From positions 42,358,946 to 42,422,945 of the forward strand of contig JAVIAB010000139.1 of NCBI GenBank assembly GCA_032433765.1: a stretch of 64,000 bases of DNA, read 5' to 3'. The first letter of the stretch is position 1. Every line of letters begins with the position of its first letter. Shown here in pieces: positions 11,460 through 20,470 of the stretch. A program made the translations under genes and the position numbers. Under the pieces are notes generated by a model. That model saw only the letters and a list, made by a program, of their open reading frames with translations, had not been told where the DNA came from and made no database searches. This DNA is from Megaustenia siamemsis (Eukaryota; Mollusca; Gastropoda; Stylommatophora; Ariophantidae).

Positions 11460-11552
11460 AATTAGCCAATCAGCGAGTGACTATGCCAACATCGCTTGAT
11501 ATCGGGATTAACCAATCAGAAAGAGTATTAACATAGGAGGCGGGGCGAAGAA
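11460..11552 (+). promoter_or_regulatory. CCAAT/GC-box promoter-like block, left arm
   Basis: CCAAT boxes at 11466-11470 and 11512-11516 and a third inside the exon at 11573-11577, most in the longer context ATTAACCAATCAG, with a GGCGGGGCG Sp1-type box at 11539-11547. The ATG of the short exon follows 6 bases later at 11553. The mirror block lies at 15716-15803. Confidence 0.5.
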
Positions 11553-11856
11553 ATGGCTGACAGGTGGATTAACCAATCAGAAAAGCGCGTTAGCCCAAGC
11601 GTAGGTAGTGGCTGTCGGGTCAGCAGTGGGGGAAAAATGCGGGGTGGTGGGTTACTTGAACTCGTTTTGACCCTGAGGCAATTCCAGAAGAGTTCTATGA
11701 CCTCATTTTGACCGCTGAAGGCTTTAATACCAAGGTTTCCCACTTCAACGAACGACATACATCATTAAAGGTGATTACTTCAGCTCTTAGACTTTGGAGT
11801 TCCATATCTTTATCACTTCAACGAATGACAGACAACAGTAAAGATGATCATTTCAG
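11553..11856 (+). pseudogene. Short first-exon copy, left arm (frameshifted)
   Basis: Same exon as 15411-15715 but with one C missing in the TTTTGACCCTGAGG run near 11670, which breaks the frame after about 40 codons. The downstream donor TTTCAG|GTAAGA is intact at 11856/11857. Confidence 0.5.
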
Positions 11857-11869
11857 GTAAGAAAACTTA

Positions 11870-12740
11870 GTTCCAAACCCTAAAATTTTGGTTCATACTC
11901 ACAAAGTTGAACACAAACTCTACAAATTTAGTCCCAAAGTCGTAATTGTTAGACACGAAAGTCGTAAATGTTATATTCAAATCCAAAAGTTTGTTAAAAA
12001 GACAACCCAAACTCAAAATAGTTAGACACAAAACCCAACAATTTATAGGTAAAGTCCAAAAAGTTACTCCAAAAGACAACTAATGTAACACTTAACCCCA
12101 AATTTCGTCTCATAACCAAACAGTTGAACTCAAAACCCTAAAAATTTAGTCCCAAAGTGATACTAGTTCGACACAAAAGTCGTAAATATTATATACAAAG
12201 TCTAAAAGTTTGTCAAAAAGACAACCCAAACTCAGAATAGTTAGACACAAAACCCAACAATTTATAGGCAAAGTCCAAAAAGTTACTCCAAAAGACAACT
12301 AATGTAACACTTAACCCCAAAAGTTCGTCTCATACCAAACAGTTGAACTCAAAACCCTAAAAATTTAGTCCCAAAGTGATACTAGTTCGACACAAAAGTC
12401 GTAAATGTTATATACAAAGGCCAAAACTTTATCAAAAAGACAACCCAAACTGAGAATAGTTAGACACGAAAGTCATAAATGTTATATGCAAAGTCCAAAA
12501 TTTTGTCAAAAAGACAACCCAAACTCAGAATATTTAGACACAAAAGACCAAATAGTTACATTCAAAGTCCAAAAGTTTGTCAAAAAGACAACCTTAACTC
12601 AAAATAGTTAGACACAAAACCCAACATTTATATGCAAAGTCCAAAAAGTTACTCCAAAAGACAACTAATTTAACAACAAGCCCTAAAATTTCGTCTCATA
12701 ACCAAAAAGTTGAACTCAAAACCCTAAAAAGTGTCCACTT
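11870..12740. repeat. Internal satellite of the palindrome, left arm
   Basis: Nested repeats of about 230 bp built from blocks such as TTAGACACAAAACCCAACAA, AAAGTCCAAAAAGTTACTCC and CAAAAAGACAACCCAAACTC. The right arm has the same blocks inverted at 14100-15390 but about 420 bp more, showing unit loss or gain after duplication. Confidence 0.85.
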
Positions 12741-12779
12741 ATCAACCAAAGTCTTTAATACAGCTGAGAAAACCCTAAT

Positions 12780-13790
12780 AAATAATTACAATTTACTAAA
12801 AATGTTGCACTTGATGATAGTTGCGACTGTGTCTAAATCATTATTGAAAATATTCATAGAACTCTAGTAAAAGCCAAACACACTAAAACACCACATTGAA
12901 AGAATGAACTTAAAGTTCACGCCCCTGTCACAACTCTGCTAAGAAAAGTACTGCAAAGCATGAAAGTTATGTCCCCTGCTATAACTCTACTAAACGAAAG
13001 TATTACCAAACACGTAGGTTACACTCCTACCATAACCCACTAAGAAAAACAAGATTTTGCTTAAAATACCACATTTATGATTGTTACGCCCCTTGACCCT
13101 TTATGAGGGGACGCCCATGAAACTGTTAGAAATAGTAAATTTACACTCTAGGGTTACTCCAAACTTATATTAAGCATCCCCATAGCAAAAATTTACTAAA
13201 AAAACCACTTTTATGAGTGTTTCCCCCTTACCCATTTTTGGCGGTTACGCCCATGAAACTGTTAAAAATAGTAAATTTTTACTATTTTTAACAGTTTCAT
13301 GGGCGTAACCACCAAAAATGGGTACAGGGGTAGTAATTTCAAAAGTGATTTTTTATGTAAATTTTTGTTATGGGGATGCTTAATATAAAGTTTGGGGTAT
13401 GTCTATATGTTAAATTTACTATTTTTAACAGTTTCATGGGCGTAACCGCCAAAAAAAATGGGTACAGGGGTAGTAATTTCAAAAGTGATTTTTTTAGTAA
13501 ATTCTTGATACGGGGATGCTTAATATAAAGTTTGTGGTATGTCTAGATGTTAAATTGACTATTTTTAACAGTTTCATGGGCGTAACCGCCAAAAATGGGT
13601 AGGGGGGCAACACTCATAAAAGTGGTTTTTTAGTAAATTTTTGCTATGGGGATGCTTAATATAAAGTTTGGAGTAACCCTAGAGTGTAAATTTACTATTT
13701 CTAACAGTTTCATGGGCGTCCCCTCATAAAGGGTCAAGGGGCGTAACAATCATAAATGTGGTATTTTAAGCAAAATCTTGTTTTTCTTAG
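12780..13790. repeat. Centre of the palindrome with about 140-bp repeats
   Basis: A repeat containing AGTTTCATGGGCGTAACC, AAAAATGGGTA and GGGGATGCTTAATATAAAG occurs once on the left of the axis (13129-13270) and three times on the right (13290-13700). The perfect short palindrome GTTAAAAATAGTAAA / TTTACTATTTTTAAC is at 13261-13292. The expected hairpin therefore has an unpaired loop of roughly 290 bases. Confidence 0.8.
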
Positions 13791-14099
13791 TGGGTTATGG
13801 TAGGAGTGTAACCTACGTGTTTGGTAATACTTTCGTTTAGTAGAGTTATAGCAGGGGACAAAACTTTCATGCTTTGCAGTACTTTTCTTAGCAGAGTTGT
13901 GACAGGGGCGTGAACTTTAAGTTCATTCTTTCAATGTGGTGTTTTAGTGTGTTTGGCTTTTACTAGAGTTCTATGAATATTTTCAATAATGATTTAGACA
14001 CAGTCGCAACTATCATCAAGTGCAACATTTTTAGTAAATTGTAATTATTTATTAGGGTTTTCTCAGCTGTATTAAAGACTTTGGTTGATAAGTGGACAC

Positions 14100-15390
14100 T
14101 TTTTAGGGTTTTGAGTTCAACTTTTTGGTTATGAGACGAAATTTTAGGGCTTGTTGTTAAATTAGTTGTCTTTTGGAGTAACTTTTTGGACTTTGCATAT
14201 AAATTGTTGGGTTTTGTGTCTAACTATTTTGAGTTAAGGTTGTCTTTTGACAAACTTTTGGACTTTGAATGTAACTATTTGGTCTTTTGTGTCTAAATAT
14301 TCTGAGTTTGGGTTGTCTTTTTGACAAAATTTTGGACTTTGCATATAACATTTATGACTTTCGTGTCTAACTATTCTGAGTTTGGGTTGTCTTTTTGATA
14401 AAGTTTTGGCCTTTGTATATAACATTTACGACTTTTGTGTCGAACTAGTATCACTTTGGGACTAAATTTTTAGGGTTTTGAGTTCAACTGTTTGGTTATG
14501 AGACGAACTTTTGGGGTTAAGTGTTACATTAGTTGTCTTTTGGAGTAACTTTTTGGACTTTGCCTATAAATTGTTGGGTTTTGTGTCTAACTATTCTGAG
14601 TTTGGGTTGTCTTTTTGACAAACTTTTAGACTTTGTATATAATATTTACGACTTTTGTGTCGAACTAGTATCACTTTGGGACTAAATTTTTAGGGTTTTG
14701 AGTTCAACTGTTTGGTTATGAGACGAAATTTTGGGGTTAAGTGTTACATTAGTTGTCTTTTGGAGTAACTTTTTGGACTTTACCTATAAATTGTTGGGTT
14801 TTGTGTCTAACTATTTTGAGTTTGGGTTGTCTTTTTAACAAACTTTTGGATTTGAATATAACATTTACGACTTTCGTGTCTAACAATTACGACTTTGGGA
14901 CTAAATTTGTAGAGTTCGTGTTCAACTTTGTGCATATGAGCTGAAATTTTGGGATTAAGAGTTACATTAGTTGTCTTTTGGAGTAACTTTTTGGACTTTG
15001 CCTATAAATTGTTGGGTTTTGTGTCTATTTTGAGTTTGGGTTGTCTTTTTGACAAACTTTTAGACTTTGTATATAACATTTACGACTTTTGTGTCGAACT
15101 AGTATCACTTTGGGACTAAATTTTTAGGGTTTTGAGTTCAACTTTTTGGTTATGAGACGAAATTTTGGGGTTAAGTGTTATATTAGTTGTCTTTTGGAGT
15201 AACTTTTTGGACTTTGCATATACATTTTTGAGCTTTGCATCTAACTATTTTGAGTTTGGGTTGTCTTTTTGACAAACTTTTGGACTTTGCCTATAACATT
15301 TACGACTTTCGTGTCTAACAATTACAACTTTGGGCCTAAATTTGTAGAGTTTGTGTTCAACTTTGTGAGTATGAACCAAAATTTTAGGGT
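14100..15390. repeat. Internal satellite of the palindrome, right arm
   Basis: Inverted counterpart of 11870-12740 with extra units. The blocks GTTGTCTTTTGGAGTAACTT and ACTTTGGGACTAAATTTTTA recur every 230 bp or so. Short frames across it are shadows. Confidence 0.85.
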
Positions 15391-15410
15391 TTGGAACTAA
15401 GTTTTCTTAC

Positions 15411-15715
15411 CTGAAATGATCATCTTTACTGTTGTCTGTCATTCGTTGAAGTGATAAAGATATGGAACTCCAAAGTCTAAGAGCTGAAGTAATCACCTTT
15501 AATGATGTATGTCGTTCGTTGAAGTGGGAAACCTTGGTATTAAAGCCTTCAGCGGTCAAAATGAGGTCATAGAACTCTTCTGGAATTGCCTCAGGGGTCA
15601 AAACGAGTTCAAGTAACCCACCACCCCGCATTTTTCCCCCACTGCTGACCCGACAGCCACTACCTACGCTTGGGCTAACGCGCTTTTCTGATTGGTTAAT
15701 CCACCTGTCAGCCAT
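15411..15715 (-). CDS. Candidate first coding exon, right arm, with consensus splice donor
   Basis: An ATG-started frame of 101 codons plus 2 bases (MADRWINQSEKRVSPS...) ends exactly at TTTCAG|GTAAGA (donor GT at 15410-15409), a consensus eukaryotic donor, so a phase-2 intron is predicted. The CCAAT/GC-box block lies directly upstream. The later half has ordinary protein composition (EEFYDLILTAEGFNTKVSHF). I do not recognise the product. The acceptor is unknown; transcription would run through the satellite toward the palindrome centre. It is open here and frameshifted in the left arm. Confidence 0.4.
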
Positions 15716-15840
15716 TTCTTCGCCCCGCCTCCTATGTTAATACTCTTTTCTGATTGGTTAATCCCGATATCAAGCGATGTTGGCATAGTCACTCGCTGAT
15801 TGGCTAATTTATTCATTTCTTACCAGGTTATATTTAAACT
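15716..15840 (-). promoter_or_regulatory. CCAAT/GC-box promoter-like block, right arm (possibly bidirectional)
   Basis: Inverted CCAAT boxes (ATTGG) at 15691-15695, 15753-15757 and 15799-15803 and a CGCCCCGCC box at 15721-15729. On the other side TTATATTTAAA at 15828-15838 is TATA-like and faces the polymerase fragment on the plus strand. The layout would suit divergent transcription of exon and polymerase. Confidence 0.45.
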
Positions 15841-16139
15841 AGACGGCGTTATAAGTTTGGTTGATTCAAGGAAAGTTACTGTTCACACTAGCGGATTTTT
15901 GCACAGTAAGTTGGCTTGTTTTCTCTTAACGTATGTTAAGGCTTATCGATAACAGGTTATATTCGGTGTAGATGATTGAGACTATATTTTACGCTGTAAG
16001 TTTGAATGTTTTCTCTTAAAGTATGGTAAGACTTAACGATAACACGTTATTCAACTGTATTGATGTAAAGTAGTTAAGATAAGTAATGTTGAATGTAATG
16101 TTCCTTCATTTTTCTTATTGGTTGATTAAAGTATGATAT

Positions 16140-16800
16140 ACCAGACAACCGCCATACACCACACATACCACACTAGATGACCTCCATACACCCCTCACGA
16201 CACAGTAGACGACCTCCATACACCCCTCACGACACACTAAACGCCCTCTATACACCCAATATGACACACTAAACGACCTACATACACCCATCATGACACA
16301 CTAGACGCCCTCTATACACCCAATATGACACACTAGACGACCGCTATACACCCATCATGACACACTAGACGCCCTCTATACACCCAATATGACACACTAG
16401 ACGACCTCCGTACACCCATCACGACATACTAGCCGACCTCCATTGACCCATCACGGCACACTAGACGACCCCTATACAACCATCATGACACACTAGACGA
16501 CCCCTATACAACCATCATGACACACTAAACGCCCTCTATACACCCAATATGACACACTAGACGACCTCCGTACACCCATCACGGCACACTAGACGACCCC
16601 TATACAACCATCATGACACACTAGACGACCCCTATACAACCATCATGACACACTAAACGCCCTCTATACACCCAATATGACACACTAGACGACCTCCGTA
16701 CACCCATCACGACATACTAGCCGACCTCCATTGACCCATCACGGCACACTAGACGACCCCTATACAGCCCTTATTACACACTAGGCGACCTCCATACACC
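16140..16800. repeat. 32-bp minisatellite, right arm
   Basis: Inverted copy of the 10445-11130 array (units around GACACACTAGACGACCTCCA plus TACACCCATCAC). It abuts, and in frame partly runs into, the polymerase fragment: the frame is open from 16753. Confidence 0.9.
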
Positions 16801-17184
16801 CATCGCTGCGATGAACATACTAGCAAAACAGACTGTATAAACTGTAAGGGTGTTAAAGCGTACACCAAACGAACGCCCGGGCTTTTTAAACTAGAGTACG
16901 AAGGGACAGCTCTTGTTAGCTTATGTAGTAAGACGTACCATTGTAGTGGGGATTACGATAAAATCAGTTGTAAAGGGCTAAGCAAGCAACACAACAAATT
17001 AGATAAAGATATGTTTTTAGCGGTTCTCGCCACGCAAAAGGCCAAGGGTGGGAAAAATTTAGGTTTCAAAGTCTTAAATAATTCCATATTTTCCTACAGT
17101 CAAACAAGAAATGCTCTTTCCTATTTCTATATAAAAAGAAAGGTAGCTGATGATAACGTCTCGACAACTCCTCTAGATATTTAA
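16753..17184 (+). CDS. Polinton-type protein-primed DNA polymerase B, C-terminal fragment, right-arm copy
   Basis: The frame is open from just after a TAG at 16750 to TAA at 17182-17184, without an early ATG. The part from about 16837 resembles the C-terminal end of family-B polymerases of Polintons and related adintoviruses: TKRTPGLFKLEYEG, SLCSKTYHC, SCKGLSKQHNKLDKD, YSQTRNALSYFYIKRKV and a terminal PLDI. I recognise this from the family, not from a search. The polymerase, exonuclease and primer-terminus motifs would lie upstream and are absent, replaced by the minisatellite, so this cannot be an active enzyme. It ends 492 bases from the element terminus, as polB does in many Polintons. Confidence 0.6.
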   Translation, partial: TTPIQPLLHTRRPPYTHRCDEHTSKTDCINCKGVKAYTKRTPGLFKLEYEGTALVSLCSKTYHCSGDYDKISCKGLSKQHNKLDKDMFLAVLATQKAKGGKNLGFKVLNNSIFSYSQTRNALSYFYIKRKVADDNVSTTPLDI

Positions 17185-17393
17185 CTCTTTACACTACCAG
17201 CTTAGACTACCCAGCAATCTCTAACAGTTTCACCCCTTATGATTCATTTATGACATAGAGCTAAGCAGACACCCAACTACATAGCTATAAATAATTGTTA
17301 TCCTTGTACTATATATTTACTCAATGTACTGAATATGTTTGTAATATTATATAATATCCACTGTATGTTATACACCTATTGAGATAATAAAAG

Positions 17394-17399
17394 AATAAA
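17394..17399 (+). terminator. AATAAA polyadenylation signal after polymerase fragment
   Basis: AATAAA lies 210 bases after the polymerase stop, within ATAATAAAAGAATAAAATAT. The left arm has the mirror copy near 9875-9890. Confidence 0.4.
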
Positions 17400-17676
17400 A
17401 TATATCTTTTGTCTTTTGTTTTATATTGATTGTTTTTCAATGCTGTTGTATAATCTACTAACCTATCACTAACGATCAAGAACTCCAAAGCCAGGACACA
17501 CCAGACATAAACACGTCACTTCCGGGTCACCTGGACTAGAGGTCAATACCTCGACACGAAATGTCACGGTTAACTCCCCTGCGCCGCACGCTTTATGCGC
17601 GCCGCGCGCCGCCCTATATATCTTTGTTAATTTACGGGCCAAATGCTAATCAAATGGACCCTTGTATACTACTACT

Positions 17677-18725
17677 TACGAGGAACATTACCTGTGTAGC
17701 AATGAGGTATCTTCTTGAGTTTCCAACCTTGGATGACAGGATCAAGATCTGGAGGGCACGAGCATACATGAAGATAAGTGCAGATAAAAAGCAGCCATTG
17801 CATCATGAGCTCAACACAGGGAAGGGTGTCAGGCTAAAAAGAGGCAAATCATGGGTAGGCCGTGCAGAAGATGTCATCAAACAGGTCTTTGGGCTTACCA
17901 ATAAAAACGCTGGCGAGGAGTGAATACCGGTCCTCCGTCATTCAGGGGGACATTCTCGTGTGTTATCACACTCGACAGGACATGTAGGGAACATAACTCA
18001 GTCGTGGTCAACATGGTCGTCAAGGGTCTCATCTGCGATAACATCGATGAGAAAGATACAGATCTATACAGACGGATCTGTCACACGACACCAAAGGAGT
18101 GCATGGACATTTACAGCACGCTCGGCAGGCAGAATAGTCCGAGACGACAGTTGTGCATACGTTATGACCACGAGTAGCATGACGATGAAGGTGATGGCAG
18201 TGACCAGGGCATTCAACTGGTTAGAGTCACAAGACTACATCCACGCCTGTATACTGAGTGATTCGATGAGCATGATAAAGAAAAGTGGAGGCGAGCTCTG
18301 TACGTAGCCAATGGGTTGAGTCATTGCAGAAGTCAAAAATACGTAAGGTCACCTTTGATTACATCCCTGGACATGCGGGAGTACGGGGAAATGAAAGAGC
18401 AGCCAGGTTGGCTAGCTGTGCTGTCGTTGAAGACGGTCAACCAATGGGTCAGGCGGACATCATCAATGCCCTCCGAGATGTGGAAAGGGCACAAAACTTC
18501 GACAACCATGAGTCCGCGTCATTCCTTCATACGAAAGAGATGGGAGTTAAGATAGGCACAGCCAGAAACGAGAAAATTTAATGGGCGTGTAAGAAGACTT
18601 ATCAACCAACACAGAACTGGAGTCGTCAGTCGCTGGACACTACGGGACTTGTTGAGGAGGGGATCTATGCACTTATGGACATGTTCGGAGTGCAATAATG
18701 ATATCCCGCAAATAACTCAATAATT
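17677..18725 (+). pseudogene. RNase-H LINE, 3' half (continuation of 9385-9598)
   Basis: Starts with the duplicated TACGAG target, then VAMRYLLEFPTLDDRIKIWR. Next comes the RNase H domain: TDGSVTRHQRSAWTFTA (catalytic D in TDGS), an ILSDSMSMIK stretch matching the DS motif, and DYIPGHAGVRGNERAARLAS with the GH.G..GNE motif. The C-terminal tail is INALRDVERAQNFD, MGVKIGTARNEK, then HLWTCSECNND, a CxxC-like end. Several frameshifts separate these pieces. The copy at 57830-58160 matches the last 100 codons. Confidence 0.8.
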
Positions 18726-18744
18726 AATTAATTCCGGCTTATTT

Positions 18745-18878
18745 TAATATTATATCACTTGAGAGAACTCTTAAACACAATTCAAACAAGACAAACTAGG
18801 TTTTTGGGGCATGTTAAAAGACAGAGCAGCCTTATAAAAGTAACCTTGGAAGGTGAAATACAGGGTAAAAGAGACAGA
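18745..18878 (+). pseudogene. LINE family 1, ORF2 C-terminal fragment (left of nested insertion)
   Basis: Encodes NTIQTRQTRFLGHVKRQSSL and TLEGEIQGKRDR, close to the same region at 45890-45985 and 56515-56610. It is interrupted at 18878 and resumes at 19380. Confidence 0.75.
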
Positions 18879-19379
18879 AAACGAAAAATGTCTTATACAA
18901 CAAATCTATGTCAATAGAAGTAAGAATGAGAATTCATCGGTGTTATATGGAGCCAATTCTGACCAATGGAAGCAAATCATTGACAGTAGTTAAACAAATG
19001 AAAAGACGATTAGAGGCCACAGAGATGAGATTTCTCCGAAGAATGTTGAAAGTTCCCTGGACAGCCAAAAAGACCAACGAGAAAATTCTAAAAGAGGTCA
19101 ACCCATAAAGGGAGCTCCTAAAGAACATTAGAAACAAACAAACAAACAAAACATTTTTCAGGCCCATAATGCGAGGAGGAAAGTTGGAATACTTGGTTAC
19201 AGATGGCAAAATATAGGGAAAGTGTGATTGCGGACGAACGAAGAGAGAAAATACTGGATGGCTTGGTATCATGGCATGAAAATCAGTCAACAGCATAATT
19301 CAAATGATGCAAGGTAGATAGAATATTGTGGAAGGACATGACCGCCTACGTCAACCGGTATGGCACATAATGATGATGA
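18879..19379 (+). mobile_element. LINE family 2, 5'-truncated copy nested in LINE family 1
   Basis: Encodes MKRRLEATEMRFLRRMLKVP, WTAKKTNEKILKEVN, then GGKLEYLVTDGKI and a tail ending TGGCACATAATGATGATG. It is flanked by AAAAGAGACAGA (18867-18878) and AAAAGACACAGA (19380-19391), a 12-bp target duplication with one mismatch. The ATG-rich 3' tail and 5' truncation are standard for target-primed reverse transcription. Stops and frameshifts make it dead. Confidence 0.8.
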
Positions 19380-19550
19380 AAAAGACACAGAGGCAGACCA
19401 AGACTAACATGAAGGAGTAAATCAAAAGATGGACAAATCAGCCTATGACAACCTGCCCTATTAAAGCAGGAGACAGAGCAGAAATGACGCTCCATGGTAG
19501 TAAACTTTCGATGCTGAGACGGCACTCAATGATGATGATGATGATGATGA
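19380..19550 (+). pseudogene. LINE family 1, ORF2 C-terminus (right of nested insertion)
   Basis: Continues the family-1 reading: RGRPRLT, SKDGQISL-type and ARDRAEMTLHGSKLSMLRRH, ending in a (GATGAT)n tail at about 19530-19551, like the family-1 ends at 46130 and 56755. Confidence 0.75.
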
Positions 19551-19748
19551 TGGCTTTAGATTTCATTCCGCATCTAAAGGTGTATATAAATAATCTTCTC
19601 TATAAAATAAGGCACCCTGGTGTTCATATCACTCATAAATATACATTATATGTGTGATGAAAACTCATTTTTTTAAAAATAACTATGAAATGCGAAAACA
19701 CTATTTGTTATTTCGTTTATTAACTTTATCATTATTATTATTATGTAA

Positions 19749-19890
19749 GCCCCCAATACAGCAGTGGTTAGTGAACTGGTTTAGCGAGGGTAAGAGTTCG
19801 ATCCTCCAACTGATTGACTTAAATTTGTATCGGTAATTTTTTCATGAGGATAACAGTACTAGTATAGTGCTGACCATCTTACACAAAAAA
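19749..19890 (+). repeat. SINE-C, tRNA-like repeat
   Basis: A-box-like CAGTGGTTAGTGAACTGG, B-box-like AGTTCGATCCTCC, and body AAATTTGTATCGG and GATAACAGTACTAGTATAGT. Related copies are at 23065-23130 and 23161-23290. Confidence 0.65.
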
Positions 19891-19916
19891 AATATGCCAA
19901 AGTACTGTTCTATGAA

Positions 19917-20281
19917 GGGTGTCCGGTTAGCGCAATCGATAGGCGGTTGGCTTACCACGGCAACAGCCGGGGTTCGTAATCCTGGCGAGGACACCTGGGT
20001 TTTACTAATTCCCTAAAAATTAGTAGGAGCCGCGATAGCTCAGTGGTTAGTGAACTGGACTACTACGGACAAGGGGTAGGGTTCGATCCCAACCGACGGC
20101 TCCGGGTTCACCCAGCCTTAAATGGGTACCGGATTTTTTCTGGGAAAGTAAAAGCAGCACGGGCGTAATACCGACCACATTACCCCAAAAATCATGTGCT
20201 GAAGGTCTGTAAAATATAGGGTCACTAACACCATATTTCCCTATACGCCACTTGGCGTGACGGGGGGTACTTTACTTTTTT
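19917..20281 (+). mobile_element. Dimeric SINE: tRNA-like unit fused to SINE-A, with 14-bp target duplication
   Basis: The first unit (19918-19995) folds like a tRNA: GGTGTCC pairs with GGACACC as a 7-bp acceptor stem, the A box is TTAGCGCAATCGATAGG, and a T-arm-like CCGGGGTTCGTAATCCTGG has an enlarged loop. The second unit from 20026 is an ordinary SINE-A (GCCGCGATAGCTCAGTGG ... GGGTTCGATCCCAACC ... poly-T). The direct repeat TACTGTTCTATGAA occurs at 19903-19916 and 20282-20295, outside both units, so they moved together as one transcript. Confidence 0.8.
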
Positions 20282-20470
20282 TACTGTTCTATGAAAGAAA
20301 TAATGTTACAAATAGACAGTTTGAGTGTAATGATGATGTCACTATGTATGAGTGTAACATAATTACATATAGCATCACTGATATTAATATTAACGTACTG
20401 GCTACATTCTGTCATTTTTTTAAAAAATGACGTAACAACAAAGAGTAAGTCCTCGGATTTATTGATCATT

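Larger units (their letters stand above)
9599..17676. mobile_element. 8.1-kb palindromic Polinton/Maverick-derived element
   Basis: Two arms are inverted copies. The left begins AGTAGTATACAAGGGTCC at 9599 and the right ends GGACCCTTGTATACTACTACT at 17676. The outer about 2.26 kb of each arm match almost base for base; the inner parts differ in repeat number. The axis is near 13276, in GTTAAAAATAGTAAA and its complement. The 5'-AG...CT-3' ends and 6-bp duplication (TACGAG) are published hallmarks of Polintons/Mavericks. Each arm holds, from outside in: a GC-rich tip, an AATAAA site, a DNA polymerase B C-terminal region, a 32-bp minisatellite, a CCAAT/GC-box block, a short exon with a splice donor, and a satellite. 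No integrase, ATPase, protease or capsid frame is visible, so it is non-autonomous. I infer an inverted duplication of the polymerase end of a Polinton. An alternative is a foldback element that captured that end. Confidence 0.7.

Noticed and set aside
9599..17676. Tc1-like or Mutator-like foldback with TA or 9-bp duplication
   Set aside because: A TA duplication is possible if the ends are set at GTATAC, and a 9-bp duplication matches only 7 of 9. The 6-bp TACGAG match is perfect and coincides with AGT ends and a polymerase fragment, so the Polinton reading fits better.
19918..19995. Functional tRNA gene
   Set aside because: The acceptor stem is good, but the T loop is enlarged (9 bases), the anticodon arm is not convincing and the unit lies inside a retroposed composite.
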